Source of the DNA: CAZKYX01 sp964557125
Lineage (GTDB): Bacteria; Patescibacteriota; Microgenomatia; Levybacterales; GWA1-39-11
Direction: 5' to 3'
Assembly (NCBI GenBank): GCA_964557125.1
Contig: CAZKYX010000012.1
Location: 1-36,255 of the forward strand
DNA: 36,255 nt
Positions 8,503 through 15,984 of the stretch are shown here, one piece after another; positions within the stretch are counted from its first letter, which is position 1, and each line of letters opens with the position of its first letter. The notes beneath the pieces were generated by a model. It had not been told where the DNA came from and ran no database searches. It was given only the letters and a program-made list of their open reading frames with translations. Made by a program: the position numbers and the translations under genes.

Positions 8503-8574
8503 AAGTGCCGTAAAAGTATGGTGCGTATAAAATGTTCGATTTTTGGTTTTAGAAAATTGTTAATTGAAAACAAA

Positions 8575-8607
8575 GTGAGCGATTATTTGTGTAGTTGCTC
8601 ATTTTTA
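8575..8607 (+). terminator. Intrinsic terminator 1
   Basis: GTGAGCGAT (8575-8583) pairs with GTTGCTCAT (8594-8602) over nine positions including three G-T wobbles, with a 10-base loop, followed by a T-rich tract. It can end the transcript from promoter A and the lipoprotein operon. Confidence 0.6.
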
Positions 8608-8618
8608 TTTTATATTTG
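8586..8618 (+). promoter_or_regulatory. Bacteroidota-type promoter B
   Basis: TTTG at 8586-8589 and TATATTTG at 8611-8618 are 21 bases apart. The first box lies in the loop of terminator 1, so promoter and terminator overlap. Only about 55 bases separate the expected start from terminator 2. Confidence 0.45.
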
Positions 8619-8650
8619 CACTGCCATGTCCACGTACTTTCATATATATG

Positions 8651-8681
8651 AGTGAGATTATTAATTTAATCTCACTTTTTT
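8651..8681 (+). terminator. Intrinsic terminator 2
   Basis: AGTGAGATTA (8651-8660) is perfectly complementary to TAATCTCACT (8667-8676), with a 6-base loop and a following run of T. It is a clean rho-independent terminator immediately before the tRNA promoter. Confidence 0.8.
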
Positions 8682-8682
8682 A

Positions 8683-8714
8683 TTTGACAATAACAGTAAA
8701 ATGGTTTATCTTTG
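8683..8714 (+). promoter_or_regulatory. Promoter of the tRNA gene
   Basis: TTTGACA at 8683 and TATCTTTG at 8707-8714 with 20 bases between TTG and the second box. The expected transcription start falls at or within a few bases of the tRNA 5' end (8718), so almost no leader would need trimming. Confidence 0.75.
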
Positions 8715-8717
8715 TGA

Positions 8718-8790
8718 TGCGAAAGGGAGAAACGGTTTTACTCGTTGGGCTCATAACCCAAAAACATCAGGTTCGATTCCTGTTTTCGCA
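8718..8790 (+). tRNA. tRNA-Met (anticodon CAT)
   Basis: A cloverleaf can be drawn: acceptor TGCGAAA with TTTCGCA, D arm GAG/CTC, anticodon stem TTGGG/CCCAA around loop CTCATAA (anticodon CAT), and T arm TCAGG/CCTGT around TTCGATT with one T-T mismatch at the base. CCA is not encoded. CAT can be initiator or elongator Met, or Ile2 if lysidine-modified; I cannot tell which. The usual T at position 8 is G, so it is somewhat diverged. It has its own promoter and lies between terminators. Confidence 0.8.
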
Positions 8791-8798
8791 TCAAAGTA

Positions 8799-8896
8799 AT
8801 TGGTTTTTTATTGACCGACACCAGTAAAAAACTAATCGTGAATATTCTTTCACATAATATTGGTCTATACCGTGTCGGGGTGTAGACCTTTTTTTA
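8799..8896 (+). ncRNA. Structured RNA with two hairpins whose loops are complementary
   Basis: Hairpin 1: 8799-8813 pairs with 8822-8836 (15 pairs, two wobbles), loop ACCGACAC. A small hairpin, GTGAA/TTCAC, lies at 8838-8853. Hairpin 3: GGTCTATACC (8862-8871) pairs with GGTGTAGACC (8879-8888), loop GTGTCGG, followed by seven T. All seven bases of loop 3 are complementary to CCGACAC in loop 1, allowing a kissing complex. Hairpin 3 is a strong terminator by form, placed just before the HNH gene. It could be a regulatory leader, a stable small RNA processed from the tRNA transcript, or a simple terminator with chance loop pairing. Confidence 0.6.
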
Positions 8897-8902
8897 TTTA
8901 AT

Positions 8903-9658
8903 ATGGCAGAAAGAAAGCCTTTATCTAAATCCACAAGATTTGAAGTTTTTAAGAGAGACTCATTCGCTTGTCAATATTGCGGATCAAAAGCTCCAGACGT
9001 AATTTTAGAAGTTGATCACATAAACCCTATTTCTAACGGTGGTGATAATGAATTAATGAATTTAATTACAGCTTGTTTTAGTTGTAATAACGGGAAATCT
9101 GATAAATTAATTTCAGATAGTTCTATAGTGGAAAAACAACGAAAACAGATTGAAGAACTAAACTTACGAAGACAACAACTTGAAATGATGCTTAAATGGA
9201 GGGATGAAAACCTTGAGTTTAAAAATATTGAAGCTCAAAAGGCTATTGACTATTTTAACGAACAGTTTTATGTTTTCACTTTAAATCAAAAAGGCATTGG
9301 CATAATAACAAAGCATGTTAAAAAATATGGTATTATAAAGGTTCTTGACGCCATTGATACTTCTGTGGAAAATTACTATAAAGACGATGATAGTTTTGAG
9401 ATTGTTTTAAATAAAGTTGGTGGTATATTAAATATACAGTCAATGCCAGAGTATAGGCAAAAGATTTCTTATATAGTAAATCTTTGTAAGAACAACTTGC
9501 ATTATGTTAATAATCATAAAATGATAAGTATTTTAACAGAATACCACCAATCTGGATATGACTTAGAACATATTATAGGTATGGCAAAAAATGGTCGTTT
9601 CAAAAACTATAGTAATTTTATGGAATACATTCAAAGTTGTATATCTTTTGAAGAATAA
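8903..9658 (+). CDS. HNH endonuclease family protein
   Basis: The first 70 residues form an HNH zinc-finger nuclease: CQYCG (C23, C26), EVDHI with D38-H39, the GGDNELMNL asparagine segment, and CFSCN (C58, C61). This beta-beta-alpha-metal fold nicks or cuts DNA. The following 180 residues are mixed helical with FTLNQKGIGIITKHVKKYG; I do not recognise them, but they may bind DNA or a replication partner. It could be a homing-type nuclease or part of replication/packaging. It precedes the initiator gene by 12 bases and follows a terminator-like RNA that may control it. Confidence 0.82.
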   Translation: MAERKPLSKSTRFEVFKRDSFACQYCGSKAPDVILEVDHINPISNGGDNELMNLITACFSCNNGKSDKLISDSSIVEKQRKQIEELNLRRQQLEMMLKWRDENLEFKNIEAQKAIDYFNEQFYVFTLNQKGIGIITKHVKKYGIIKVLDAIDTSVENYYKDDDSFEIVLNKVGGILNIQSMPEYRQKISYIVNLCKNNLHYVNNHKMISILTEYHQSGYDLEHIIGMAKNGRFKNYSNFMEYIQSCISFEE

Positions 9659-9670
9659 AAAGTATAAAAT

Positions 9671-10825
9671 ATGAATATAAGTTGGGTTAAATTAAGCGTT
9701 TCAATGTTTGATGATGATAAAATAAAAATCATCGAATCAATGGAAAATGGATATGAATATATCGTTATTTGGGTAAAACTATTGTGTATAGCAGGAAAGA
9801 AAAATAGTGACGGTTGTATTTATCTTGTAAAAGAATTGCCAATAGACGAAGCTATGTTAGCAAGAGTGTCCGGACATAATATAGATGTATTTAGAGCGGC
9901 TTTAAGAATTTTTGAAGGATTTAGTATGATTTCTGTTATTGATAATGGTCATTTGAAATTAAATAATTGGGAAAAGTACCAAGATAAGTTAAAGTCTTAT
10001 GATGATGTATTGAACCAAAATGCAATTAGACAGCAAAAATTCAGGAACAAAACCAATGACACTTTGAAAAAATTAGGCATTGATAATCAACGTGTTGTAC
10101 CGTCACGTTACGAGTCACGTTACGTAACGCCCCAAGAAGGAGAAAGAGAAGGACAAAATGAAAAAAAATCAGAAGAAAACTTAGAAATAGAAACAGAATT
10201 TTCTGAAGAAAAAACCTTTCCCATTCAAAATTTTTCTAATTTGCCAGATAATAATAATTCCCTATCAGTTGGCACTAAAGACCTTCCTTTACCTTCACCT
10301 TCCAATACCCCCCTACCCCCCGACATCAAAACTTTGGGTGTAAAAATGTGTGACCTTTTAAGAAAGAGAATGAGATCCGAAATGGACGATATACTTTCGA
10401 GAACCGAATTAGACCTACCTACGCTTTCAGAAATGTTTGCTGAGTATTGGGTCTACAACAAGGGCAGAGAATTTGACCCAAAAAACCATAAGGGTATAAC
10501 ATCGAGTTTTCAGAAGTGGTTTGATGTTGGCGGAAGCAAAGAGATCCCGACAAAGGAAATAAGCAACGGCATCAAAGGGAAAACCATTATGGAAGAAATT
10601 ATAGAGATAGTCCGGAAAAAGAAGGGAATTGAAATGACGAGCGACGAAGCTACGGCTGTAAAGAAATTTTTAGCTGAAACGATACTCACGGACGAACAAT
10701 TAAAGATGGAAGTAACAAGAAGGTTTCTTATGGGTGGTGGAATAACGTGGAAAACATGGCTGTCGATTGCAGCGAACGTTCAGGTTGAAGAATTATACCA
10801 CAGACGGCTCAATGGAAAGGTTTAA
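9671..10825 (+). CDS. Phage replication initiator (Rep_org_N / DnaD-like organisation)
   Basis: Residues 1-115 match the phage replisome organiser N-terminal domain: ISWVKLSVSMFDDDKIKIIESM, then YIVIWVKLLCIAGK, and LKLNNWEKYQD at its end. This winged-helix domain binds the origin. A charged low-complexity linker (about residues 140-220) follows, then a helical C-terminal domain that in relatives recruits the helicase or its loader. Inside the gene, GTCACGTTACG occurs twice 12 bases apart (10102 and 10114), followed by TAACG and a purine-rich stretch; this could be an origin within the initiator gene, as in lambda O. The C-rich stretch near 10306-10321 is also unusual. Confidence 0.78.
   Translation: MNISWVKLSVSMFDDDKIKIIESMENGYEYIVIWVKLLCIAGKKNSDGCIYLVKELPIDEAMLARVSGHNIDVFRAALRIFEGFSMISVIDNGHLKLNNWEKYQDKLKSYDDVLNQNAIRQQKFRNKTNDTLKKLGIDNQRVVPSRYESRYVTPQEGEREGQNEKKSEENLEIETEFSEEKTFPIQNFSNLPDNNNSLSVGTKDLPLPSPSNTPLPPDIKTLGVKMCDLLRKRMRSEMDDILSRTELDLPTLSEMFAEYWVYNKGREFDPKNHKGITSSFQKWFDVGGSKEIPTKEISNGIKGKTIMEEIIEIVRKKKGIEMTSDEATAVKKFLAETILTDEQLKMEVTRRFLMGGGITWKTWLSIAANVQVEELYHRRLNGKV
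10102..10129. repeat. Direct repeats inside the initiator gene (possible origin)
   Basis: Two 11-base copies of GTCACGTTACG at 10102-10112 and 10114-10124 run into TACGTAACG. Purine-rich DNA follows. The encoded peptide is also repetitive (SRY, ESRY), so the repeat may reflect protein or DNA constraint. Confidence 0.45.
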
Positions 10826-10852
10826 AATAATAATCGCTTAAAACGCTTTAAA

Positions 10853-11209
10853 ATGGGTAAAAAATCATTAGTCTTCCAAAGGATAGAAGAAAACAAGAGA
10901 AAGAACGAAGGAAACTTCGAGATTGTGCCAAAAGAAATTTCAGAAGATAACGTTTATACGCAGATTCAGAACGACATGGTAAAGAGAGCGAGAATAGATT
11001 TGTTCTCAAAAATAATCAGAAAATCATTTAACCGTCCGTACCAGGATTCAGATTACGACAAGTTTGAGTTCAAAATGGCTACACATGAGATAGGAATGGC
11101 CTACTACGATGGAAAGTATTTGGGTGGAATAACTATTGGAATGGAGTTTACAAATGGCTCATTTAATTTAGTTCACAATTTTTTACCGAAAAAGGATAAA
11201 ACAATTTGA
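10853..11209 (+). CDS. Unknown basic protein
   Basis: A 118-residue protein: a lysine-rich N-terminus (MGKKSLVFQRIEENKRKN) followed by a mixed domain with MATHEIGMAYYDGKYLGGI. I do not recognise it. It follows the replication initiator by 27 bases and is the last gene before the next promoter. Confidence 0.6.
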   Translation: MGKKSLVFQRIEENKRKNEGNFEIVPKEISEDNVYTQIQNDMVKRARIDLFSKIIRKSFNRPYQDSDYDKFEFKMATHEIGMAYYDGKYLGGITIGMEFTNGSFNLVHNFLPKKDKTI

Positions 11210-11236
11210 CAAATAAAAGTAAAAGGCTTATCTTTG
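11205..11236 (+). promoter_or_regulatory. Promoter of the HTH regulator operon
   Basis: TTTGACA at 11205 and TATCTTTG at 11229-11236, TTG to TA spacing 20 bases. The spacer AAATAAAAGTAAAAGGCT is repeated almost unchanged at 16819 and 19728. Confidence 0.85.
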
Positions 11237-11252
11237 CACTAAATAAAAGTAT

Positions 11253-11483
11253 ATGGCTAACCTTAAATTAGGACAGGGATTAAGAAAAGTAAGAATAAGA
11301 GAAGGATTAACTCAGGTTGACTTAGCTGAAAGATTGAAAACCACACAAGGATATATAAATCAGCTCGAAGCAGGAAATATATCTTTGTCTAAGTTCACCG
11401 AAACTTTAAAAGTACTTGGTTATACTTACGAAATCAATATCAGTAAAGTAGGAATAGAAGAAATTGAGGAAGTACACGTTTAA
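11253..11483 (+). CDS. XRE/Cro-type HTH regulator
   Basis: The 76-residue protein is a single HTH_3 domain: GQGLRKVRIREGLTQVDLAE, then RLKTTQGYINQLEAG (recognition helix) and SLSKFTETLKVLGY. It should bind an operator as a dimer and is a good candidate for a lysogeny or timing switch. It is the first gene after its own promoter, so autoregulation is likely; the promoter spacer and start region are the place to look. It overlaps the next gene by 20 bases. Confidence 0.85.
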   Translation: MANLKLGQGLRKVRIREGLTQVDLAERLKTTQGYINQLEAGNISLSKFTETLKVLGYTYEINISKVGIEEIEEVHV

Positions 11484-11937
11484 AACTAATTCGGAAGACC
11501 AAAGGCCTGTAAAACACTGCAAGACCACTTGGGTGATTGTAGGTGTTGGTTACATGAACAGTAAACCATTTTGGCAGATGGCTATTTGGCTGAATGAAGG
11601 TGAAGACGTTTTTGAGTATTATCCGGAAGCCTACGACGTGAAAGTTCAGCTCGATAGAGAGATTGAAATAAAAAGGGGTGGAGACCATCACATAGTCACT
11701 TGCTATAAAACTTTGGGTTTCGTTGATGGAATAAAGTATTTTGACACTGATATAAACCCTACGCTATTGGCAATAATTGAGAGAATGTCTTATGAAGGAT
11801 ATAGCCACAATACGATTGCTAAGAGAGCAGGAATAAATTTCAACAAGTTTAAGAAATTGTGTCAGCACCCAATGGTCATAAAAGCGATTGAAGGAGGAAG
11901 GAGTAAATTTATTGACGACTTATCAAAATCATTGTGA
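11464..11937 (+). CDS. Unknown protein with C-terminal HTH-like segment
   Basis: The 157-residue frame has no ATG before residue 31; the only upstream start is TTG at 11464, just after an in-frame stop at 11455-11457. The first part (TTWVIVGVGYMNSKPFWQMAIWL) is beta-rich. The C-terminal part, YEGYSHNTIAKRAGINFNKF, reads as a helix-turn-helix like those at the start of small terminase subunits. Function unknown; DNA binding is likely. It overlaps the HTH regulator, and the next start (GTG 11934) overlaps its stop. Confidence 0.6.
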   Translation: MRKYTFKTNSEDQRPVKHCKTTWVIVGVGYMNSKPFWQMAIWLNEGEDVFEYYPEAYDVKVQLDREIEIKRGGDHHIVTCYKTLGFVDGIKYFDTDINPTLLAIIERMSYEGYSHNTIAKRAGINFNKFKKLCQHPMVIKAIEGGRSKFIDDLSKSL

Positions 11938-12140
11938 AAGACCACTTTGTAAAAATAGCAGTAACGCTTATCGGTAAGGATAAATCTATGGAGATAATAA
12001 GACACATCTGCATGGAGAAAAAAATACCTTCAAGACAAATGCGAAAATTACAGAAGGAAATTTTATCTTGCGATTACATTCAGCTAAAAGAGCAAGAATA
12101 TAATCCAGTAAAAATAAATGAGTTGAATTATGTCAAATGA
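11934..12140 (+). CDS. Small basic protein, unknown
   Basis: A 68-residue lysine-rich protein that starts with GTG inside the previous stop (GTGA) and runs 11 bases into the next gene. Translational coupling supports it as real. No recognisable domain. Confidence 0.55.
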   Translation: MKDHFVKIAVTLIGKDKSMEIIRHICMEKKIPSRQMRKLQKEILSCDYIQLKEQEYNPVKINELNYVK

Positions 12141-12675
12141 GTTGACGATAAAATTACCGAACGGCAGGAAGCCTGATTTTCTGAATGATGCTGAGTACGA
12201 CATCATAACTCTTTTGTTTGCTCAGGGATTAAACAGAGACCAGGTAATTAAAAAACTCGGCTTCGATAAGAATTGGTATTACACAAGGCAGATAAAAGAC
12301 CCGAAACTAAAGCTCGCAGAACAGAAGGGGTACGACGCTTGTATAGATAACCTACCCAAAGACGTAGCTGTTGGCGTAAAGAAATCCTTGCTTGGACATT
12401 CAAAGGTAACAACCAGGAGAGTTTATGAGTTCGTTGACGTGGTTGATGCAAATGGAGTAGTAACGAGAGAAAAAGTATTGAGAGCGGAAATTGAAGACGA
12501 AAAGTATTTTCCGCCAAACGCATCAGTAGTTAACGCCGTTGGAAAACAGGTAATCGGAAGCATGAAGGAAAGCGACAATACTTTGAGCGAAGTAGAAAGG
12601 AAAATTTCAGAGTTGAGCGACGAAGATATAGAAGCAATGTACCAGATCAGTAAAAAAGTTTTAAGCAATGAATAA
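12130..12675 (+). CDS. Probable small terminase subunit-like DNA-binding protein
   Basis: The 181-residue protein begins with an HTH-type region (FLNDAEYDIITLLFAQGLNRDQVIKKLGFDKNWYY) and continues with VYEFVDVVDANGVVTREK and EKYFPPNASVVNAV. Small terminase subunits have an N-terminal HTH and a middle region with 'PPD/N' before a helical oligomerisation segment, so the layout fits. It would recognise the packaging site and feed DNA to the large subunit. The large subunit lies 13 kb away at 25444, which is unusual, since the two are normally adjacent. It could instead be a generic phage DNA-binding protein. Confidence 0.5.
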   Translation: MSNELTIKLPNGRKPDFLNDAEYDIITLLFAQGLNRDQVIKKLGFDKNWYYTRQIKDPKLKLAEQKGYDACIDNLPKDVAVGVKKSLLGHSKVTTRRVYEFVDVVDANGVVTREKVLRAEIEDEKYFPPNASVVNAVGKQVIGSMKESDNTLSEVERKISELSDEDIEAMYQISKKVLSNE

Positions 12676-12850
12676 AATAATTTCTTTTGCCATGAATTTA
12701 AAGAGTATTTACTTAAAGTTGAAACATACTTGGACTCAATTTTGCGAAGAAGAAGTAGAAATATTTGTCTACGTTTCTGCATTGATAATAATTGTTTTGA
12801 TGATGGTAATTGCGTTTTTTATAGGTGGAATTTTAATAATACTCAGATGA
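12668..12850 (+). CDS. Small single-pass membrane protein
   Basis: A 60-residue protein with an amphipathic N-terminal half and one long hydrophobic segment at the C-terminus (VYVSALIIIVLMMVIAFFIG). It starts eight bases before the previous stop and ends in an ATGA overlap. Such proteins can be holins or accessory lysis or membrane factors, but the position does not decide. Confidence 0.55.
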   Translation: MNKIISFAMNLKSIYLKLKHTWTQFCEEEVEIFVYVSALIIIVLMMVIAFFIGGILIILR

Positions 12851-13101
12851 TAAATTCAAAAAACGATTGGGGTGTATCTTCAAACACTTGGGCAGAAGCT
12901 AAAGCAAAAGAAATATTTGACAAGATGAAAGGATTTAAGGTTTCTCATGCTCATTCAAAGAAATGTGCTAAAGCAGCAGTAAATGTGATAATCGACATAA
13001 TGCGATACGAGTGGAATATGGTTGACACAAAATGGAATCAGGTTTTGTCTGAAGTTGAAAAAATAGAACTACCAAAGAAGAGTAAAAAAGTAAATAAATA
13101 A
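12847..13101 (+). CDS. Unknown 84-residue protein
   Basis: ATG at 12847 overlaps the previous stop as ATGA and is preferred over an upstream in-frame ATG at 12730 that lies inside the membrane-protein gene. The sequence (DWGVSSNTWAEAKAKEIFDK, then RYEWNMVDTKWNQVL) is helical and ends lysine-rich. No family recognised. Confidence 0.6.
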   Translation: MINSKNDWGVSSNTWAEAKAKEIFDKMKGFKVSHAHSKKCAKAAVNVIIDIMRYEWNMVDTKWNQVLSEVEKIELPKKSKKVNK

Positions 13102-13103
13102 TA

Positions 13104-13610
13104 ATGGCAGCAAAAGCAAAAAAACAAGAAGAAACGGAAGGTATGGTTCTCGGAATGAATTTGGACGAACAGTTGGTAAAAGACAACTACTTTTCAAAGG
13201 ATAAGCAGACTTTGATTTTCAATTTAACTAAAGAAGAGTTGATTGATTACAAAGACGAGTTTTACCAATTAAACAAGTTGCTTGATGAGAAGATGGTATT
13301 CATGGAATCTGTAAGAGAAATCCTTACTGTTGATGCCAACGAAGAAGAAGAGATAAAAGAAGCTCTCGGAATGCTTGTTGAAATGGCTGAGTTGTCGCCG
13401 GTAGGAATTAAGACACTAAAAAAGAAAATAGCAGAAACGCTAACAATAATCAACAAAGAGTTTATTGAGCGTGAAGTTATGGTATTCAACCTTCAGGATC
13501 ACTCCGACGAAATGATTTACGAGTACCTGGAAAGCGGTACGTTCGTCAAAGCGAGACAGATGAACGATGACGAGAAGCAAATGATAATGAGATTAAAAAC
13601 ATCAAAATAA
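13104..13610 (+). CDS. Unknown acidic helical protein
   Basis: A 168-residue protein rich in Glu and Lys, predicted mostly helical, with an AAKAKKQEETEG tail at the N-terminus. Its stop shares a base with the next start (TAATG). In a row of possible virion-assembly genes, but I do not recognise it. Confidence 0.6.
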   Translation: MAAKAKKQEETEGMVLGMNLDEQLVKDNYFSKDKQTLIFNLTKEELIDYKDEFYQLNKLLDEKMVFMESVREILTVDANEEEEIKEALGMLVEMAELSPVGIKTLKKKIAETLTIINKEFIEREVMVFNLQDHSDEMIYEYLESGTFVKARQMNDDEKQMIMRLKTSK

Positions 13611-14095
13611 TGGCATACAGAAGTTTAATAGATAGCTTAAAACAAGCAATAGAAAGCGAGAATAATGATCTGGCTAGAAACATCAAGACGGTTATCCTGA
13701 GTAATTACAAAGGGAAAGCTGTTGAAGACGAAGTGAACGCAATTTACGGAGTTCCGAAAAAGGTATCCGGTAAAAAGTACAAGATCGCCAGCTTTACTGT
13801 TGAAGATTTTAGCCCTGAAAAAAAAAAGGTAATTCCTACACCAACTATACAAGTTGTTGCGGAGGATAAGGAAAGCCAAAACAGCAGGATGGGTAATATG
13901 TATAAATCCATAATGGAGCAGAGCGATGACCAAATAAAGTTAAAGTTCGCAAACGACATAGATGTAGCTATTGATTTTTTGAACTCAATACGATCGGATA
14001 TGGATTTGACATTGATTGAAGAAGGACAATTCAAAACGTTCTCAAAGAAGTTTTTTGATACATTCAGAGCGACCATATCAACAAGGATAGCATGA
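13610..14095 (+). CDS. Unknown 161-residue protein
   Basis: Helical N-terminus (LIDSLKQAIESENNDLARNI), a proline/lysine linker (residues 66-85) and a helical C-terminus. It overlaps both neighbours (TAATG before, ATGA after). No recognised domain. Confidence 0.6.
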   Translation: MAYRSLIDSLKQAIESENNDLARNIKTVILSNYKGKAVEDEVNAIYGVPKKVSGKKYKIASFTVEDFSPEKKKVIPTPTIQVVAEDKESQNSRMGNMYKSIMEQSDDQIKLKFANDIDVAIDFLNSIRSDMDLTLIEEGQFKTFSKKFFDTFRATISTRIA

Positions 14096-14984
14096 TCGAA
14101 TTAAAGATAGAAAACCACATACTTAAAGTTCCTACAAACTGTAAGGAAATAAGGCTTGATTCCTATATCGAGTTTAATATTCATCATAACAAGTTTGTGG
14201 AAGTCTACAATGAAGGCTCAGGAAACGAATACGCTGCATCAGAAGCCGTAAAAGCATTAGGGTGCGTGATTGATGGTTTTGACGAAGAGCTTGCAATGAA
14301 GCTCACTATTGGTCACTATAAGCCGGCAGACAAAACGAAAACCATAAATGAGCTTCTGTATCTTGTAAACTCGGTAATAACAAGTTATCAGATACCAAAG
14401 GTTACGGACGAGCTGAAATACACGTTTGAGTACAAAGGTAAAAATTGGGTTGTGCCATTTATGAAAGACTTTTCAGGGAGAGTAAATCCTGATTTGAAAT
14501 ACGGTCAATACATAGAAGCGATGGAGACGATGAGAATTTGTAACATCAAGCCAGAGAAAACACCTGAAGATACTTATACGGAATATCTTAGAACGTTGGC
14601 GGCAATAGTTAGGGAAGAAGGATACAACAGAGAAGAAACCGTTTACACGCTAAGGAAGCTAACGGATGACCAAATGACATATTTTAAGGATATTGATATG
14701 GAAGTTGGATTGGACGTATATTTTTTTTTGAACGCTACAATCATTTTTTAAGGGAAAGCCCTTATTTCTTCTATTATTTCAACGTTCCAGACCGTATTTA
14801 TACAGGAGAAACGAACGCAGAGTTTGAGTCTTTCAATAAGGCGAACGCCATTTCAAAAAAGATAGGCACAGAGCTATTTTCGAGAATAGGTTACTATTTG
14901 GAATACAGCGAAGGAGTAGACATAAACAAAAATGTCGAAGAAGTTTTATATCAGTTAAATTTACAAAAAGCAGCAATTAGTTAA
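14092..14984 (+). CDS. Unknown protein expressed as short (219 aa) and probable -1 frameshift (about 297 aa) forms; tail assembly chaperone-like organisation
   Basis: The zero frame ends at 14751 with ...VYFFLNATIIF. The -1 frame is open across the run of nine T (14721-14729) and reads FFFERYNHFLRESPYFFYYF, continuing with good coding character to TAA at 14982-14984. The 230 bases after the first stop have no other gene, and the following ORF starts at 14986, right after the second stop. The N-terminus (VPTNCKEIRLDSYIEF) recalls phage tail chaperone-like proteins, where a -1 shift makes a G/GT pair. A single-base error or mutation in the T run would give the same picture. Function otherwise unknown. 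Confidence 0.7.
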
Positions 14985-14985
14985 A

Positions 14986-15180
14986 ATGAGTAAATGTGAA
15001 TGGAATTCATACGACACAAATGTTTACAAAGAAGGCATGAGTATTGAAGAATACAACAAAGCTTTTGACGAGTACTATAAAGATAAAATAACTTTCAGTT
15101 TAGAGCCAATAAAATACAAAGTTGAAAAAGAAATTAACGACGATGAATTTGAAAAACTATTTGGAGAAGTTGTAAAATAA
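14986..15180 (+). CDS. Small acidic protein, unknown
   Basis: A 64-residue acidic, aromatic-rich protein (SYDTNVYKEGMSIEEYNKAF, ending NDDEFEKLFGEVVK). It starts one base after the stop of the frameshift extension, which supports the extended reading of the upstream gene. No family recognised. Confidence 0.55.
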   Translation: MSKCEWNSYDTNVYKEGMSIEEYNKAFDEYYKDKITFSLEPIKYKVEKEINDDEFEKLFGEVVK

Positions 15181-15210
15181 ATATTGTAAATTTGTATTAA
15201 AAATAAGACC

Positions 15211-15984
15211 ATGCTGCCAGAATACAAGGATTATATAAGGCTTATCAGAGAATCGGTAATCTACGCACCGGTAGTAAGAGACAGAGAAGGGAATGAGATA
15301 AAATGCAAAAGACCAAGTTCATTTGCATACATCGAGAGAATAGAAGAGCTTTCTGTTCCAGGTAAAGGTGCAGGTCACGGCAAGGGTAAAACCTATTGGT
15401 TCGACAGAGACAAGGCTGTTATAAAAAACCCTGATGCTCAAACCGAAACATCAACACCGATAGTTGCCATCACAGAGAGAACATTTCAGTTTGATGAGAT
15501 ATTTTCAGAGAACGATAAGCATACGCTAAGTAATGCAAAGTTATTTATTTTGGACGTCCTGAATCACAAGACTTGCTCTTCAGGATACTGCAAAAACCGA
15601 CACCCTGTTGAAGTATTTCAGGATTGCTCGGAAATTTATGTAAGCATAATCAGCTACTTGAAGAAAGTAACTTGCTATGAATACGACGGATTGTACTTGT
15701 GGTTAAATTCTGATAATTACAGATGGCTTGTGCAAAACGGCAAGGAAACTGAAGCTGGAGTTTTAATTTCTGAATACTCAGAGCGTAGGGAATACAGGGC
15801 GACATATCTTCAGTACCTAAAGTTGAGAAACAAGGACATTTTAGGAAGGACAATCCAATGGGAAGGATCAGGCGGAATGTACGGTTTGATGGTTGATTTG
15901 AATTTACCAATGATGCCGTGTTTTGATGTAGACCACTCTTTTAAAGAATACCCTGAAACGGTTGTCGGAAAACCAAGAGTATGA
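15211..15984 (+). CDS. Unknown 257-residue protein
   Basis: A mixed alpha/beta protein with several cysteines in the middle (NHKTCSSGYCKNRH), which could bind a metal, and a glycine-rich stretch near residue 55. No recognisable domain. It ends in an ATGA-type overlap with a small membrane protein. The place suggests a virion assembly role, but this is inference from order only. Confidence 0.6.
   Translation: MLPEYKDYIRLIRESVIYAPVVRDREGNEIKCKRPSSFAYIERIEELSVPGKGAGHGKGKTYWFDRDKAVIKNPDAQTETSTPIVAITERTFQFDEIFSENDKHTLSNAKLFILDVLNHKTCSSGYCKNRHPVEVFQDCSEIYVSIISYLKKVTCYEYDGLYLWLNSDNYRWLVQNGKETEAGVLISEYSERREYRATYLQYLKLRNKDILGRTIQWEGSGGMYGLMVDLNLPMMPCFDVDHSFKEYPETVVGKPRV

Larger units (their letters stand above)
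8469..8902. other. 434-base non-coding block: tandem promoter-terminator units, tRNA, structured RNA
   Basis: No ORF worth calling is present. Three promoter-like sequences, three intrinsic terminators, one tRNA and one two-hairpin RNA fill the block. It insulates the sugar module from the replication module. Confidence 0.7.

Noticed and set aside
8799..8902. HEARO/omega RNA of an IscB-type system before the HNH gene
   Set aside because: The HNH protein at 8903 is short and lacks RuvC motifs and the bridge helix of IscB/IsrB; the RNA is far too small and of another shape.
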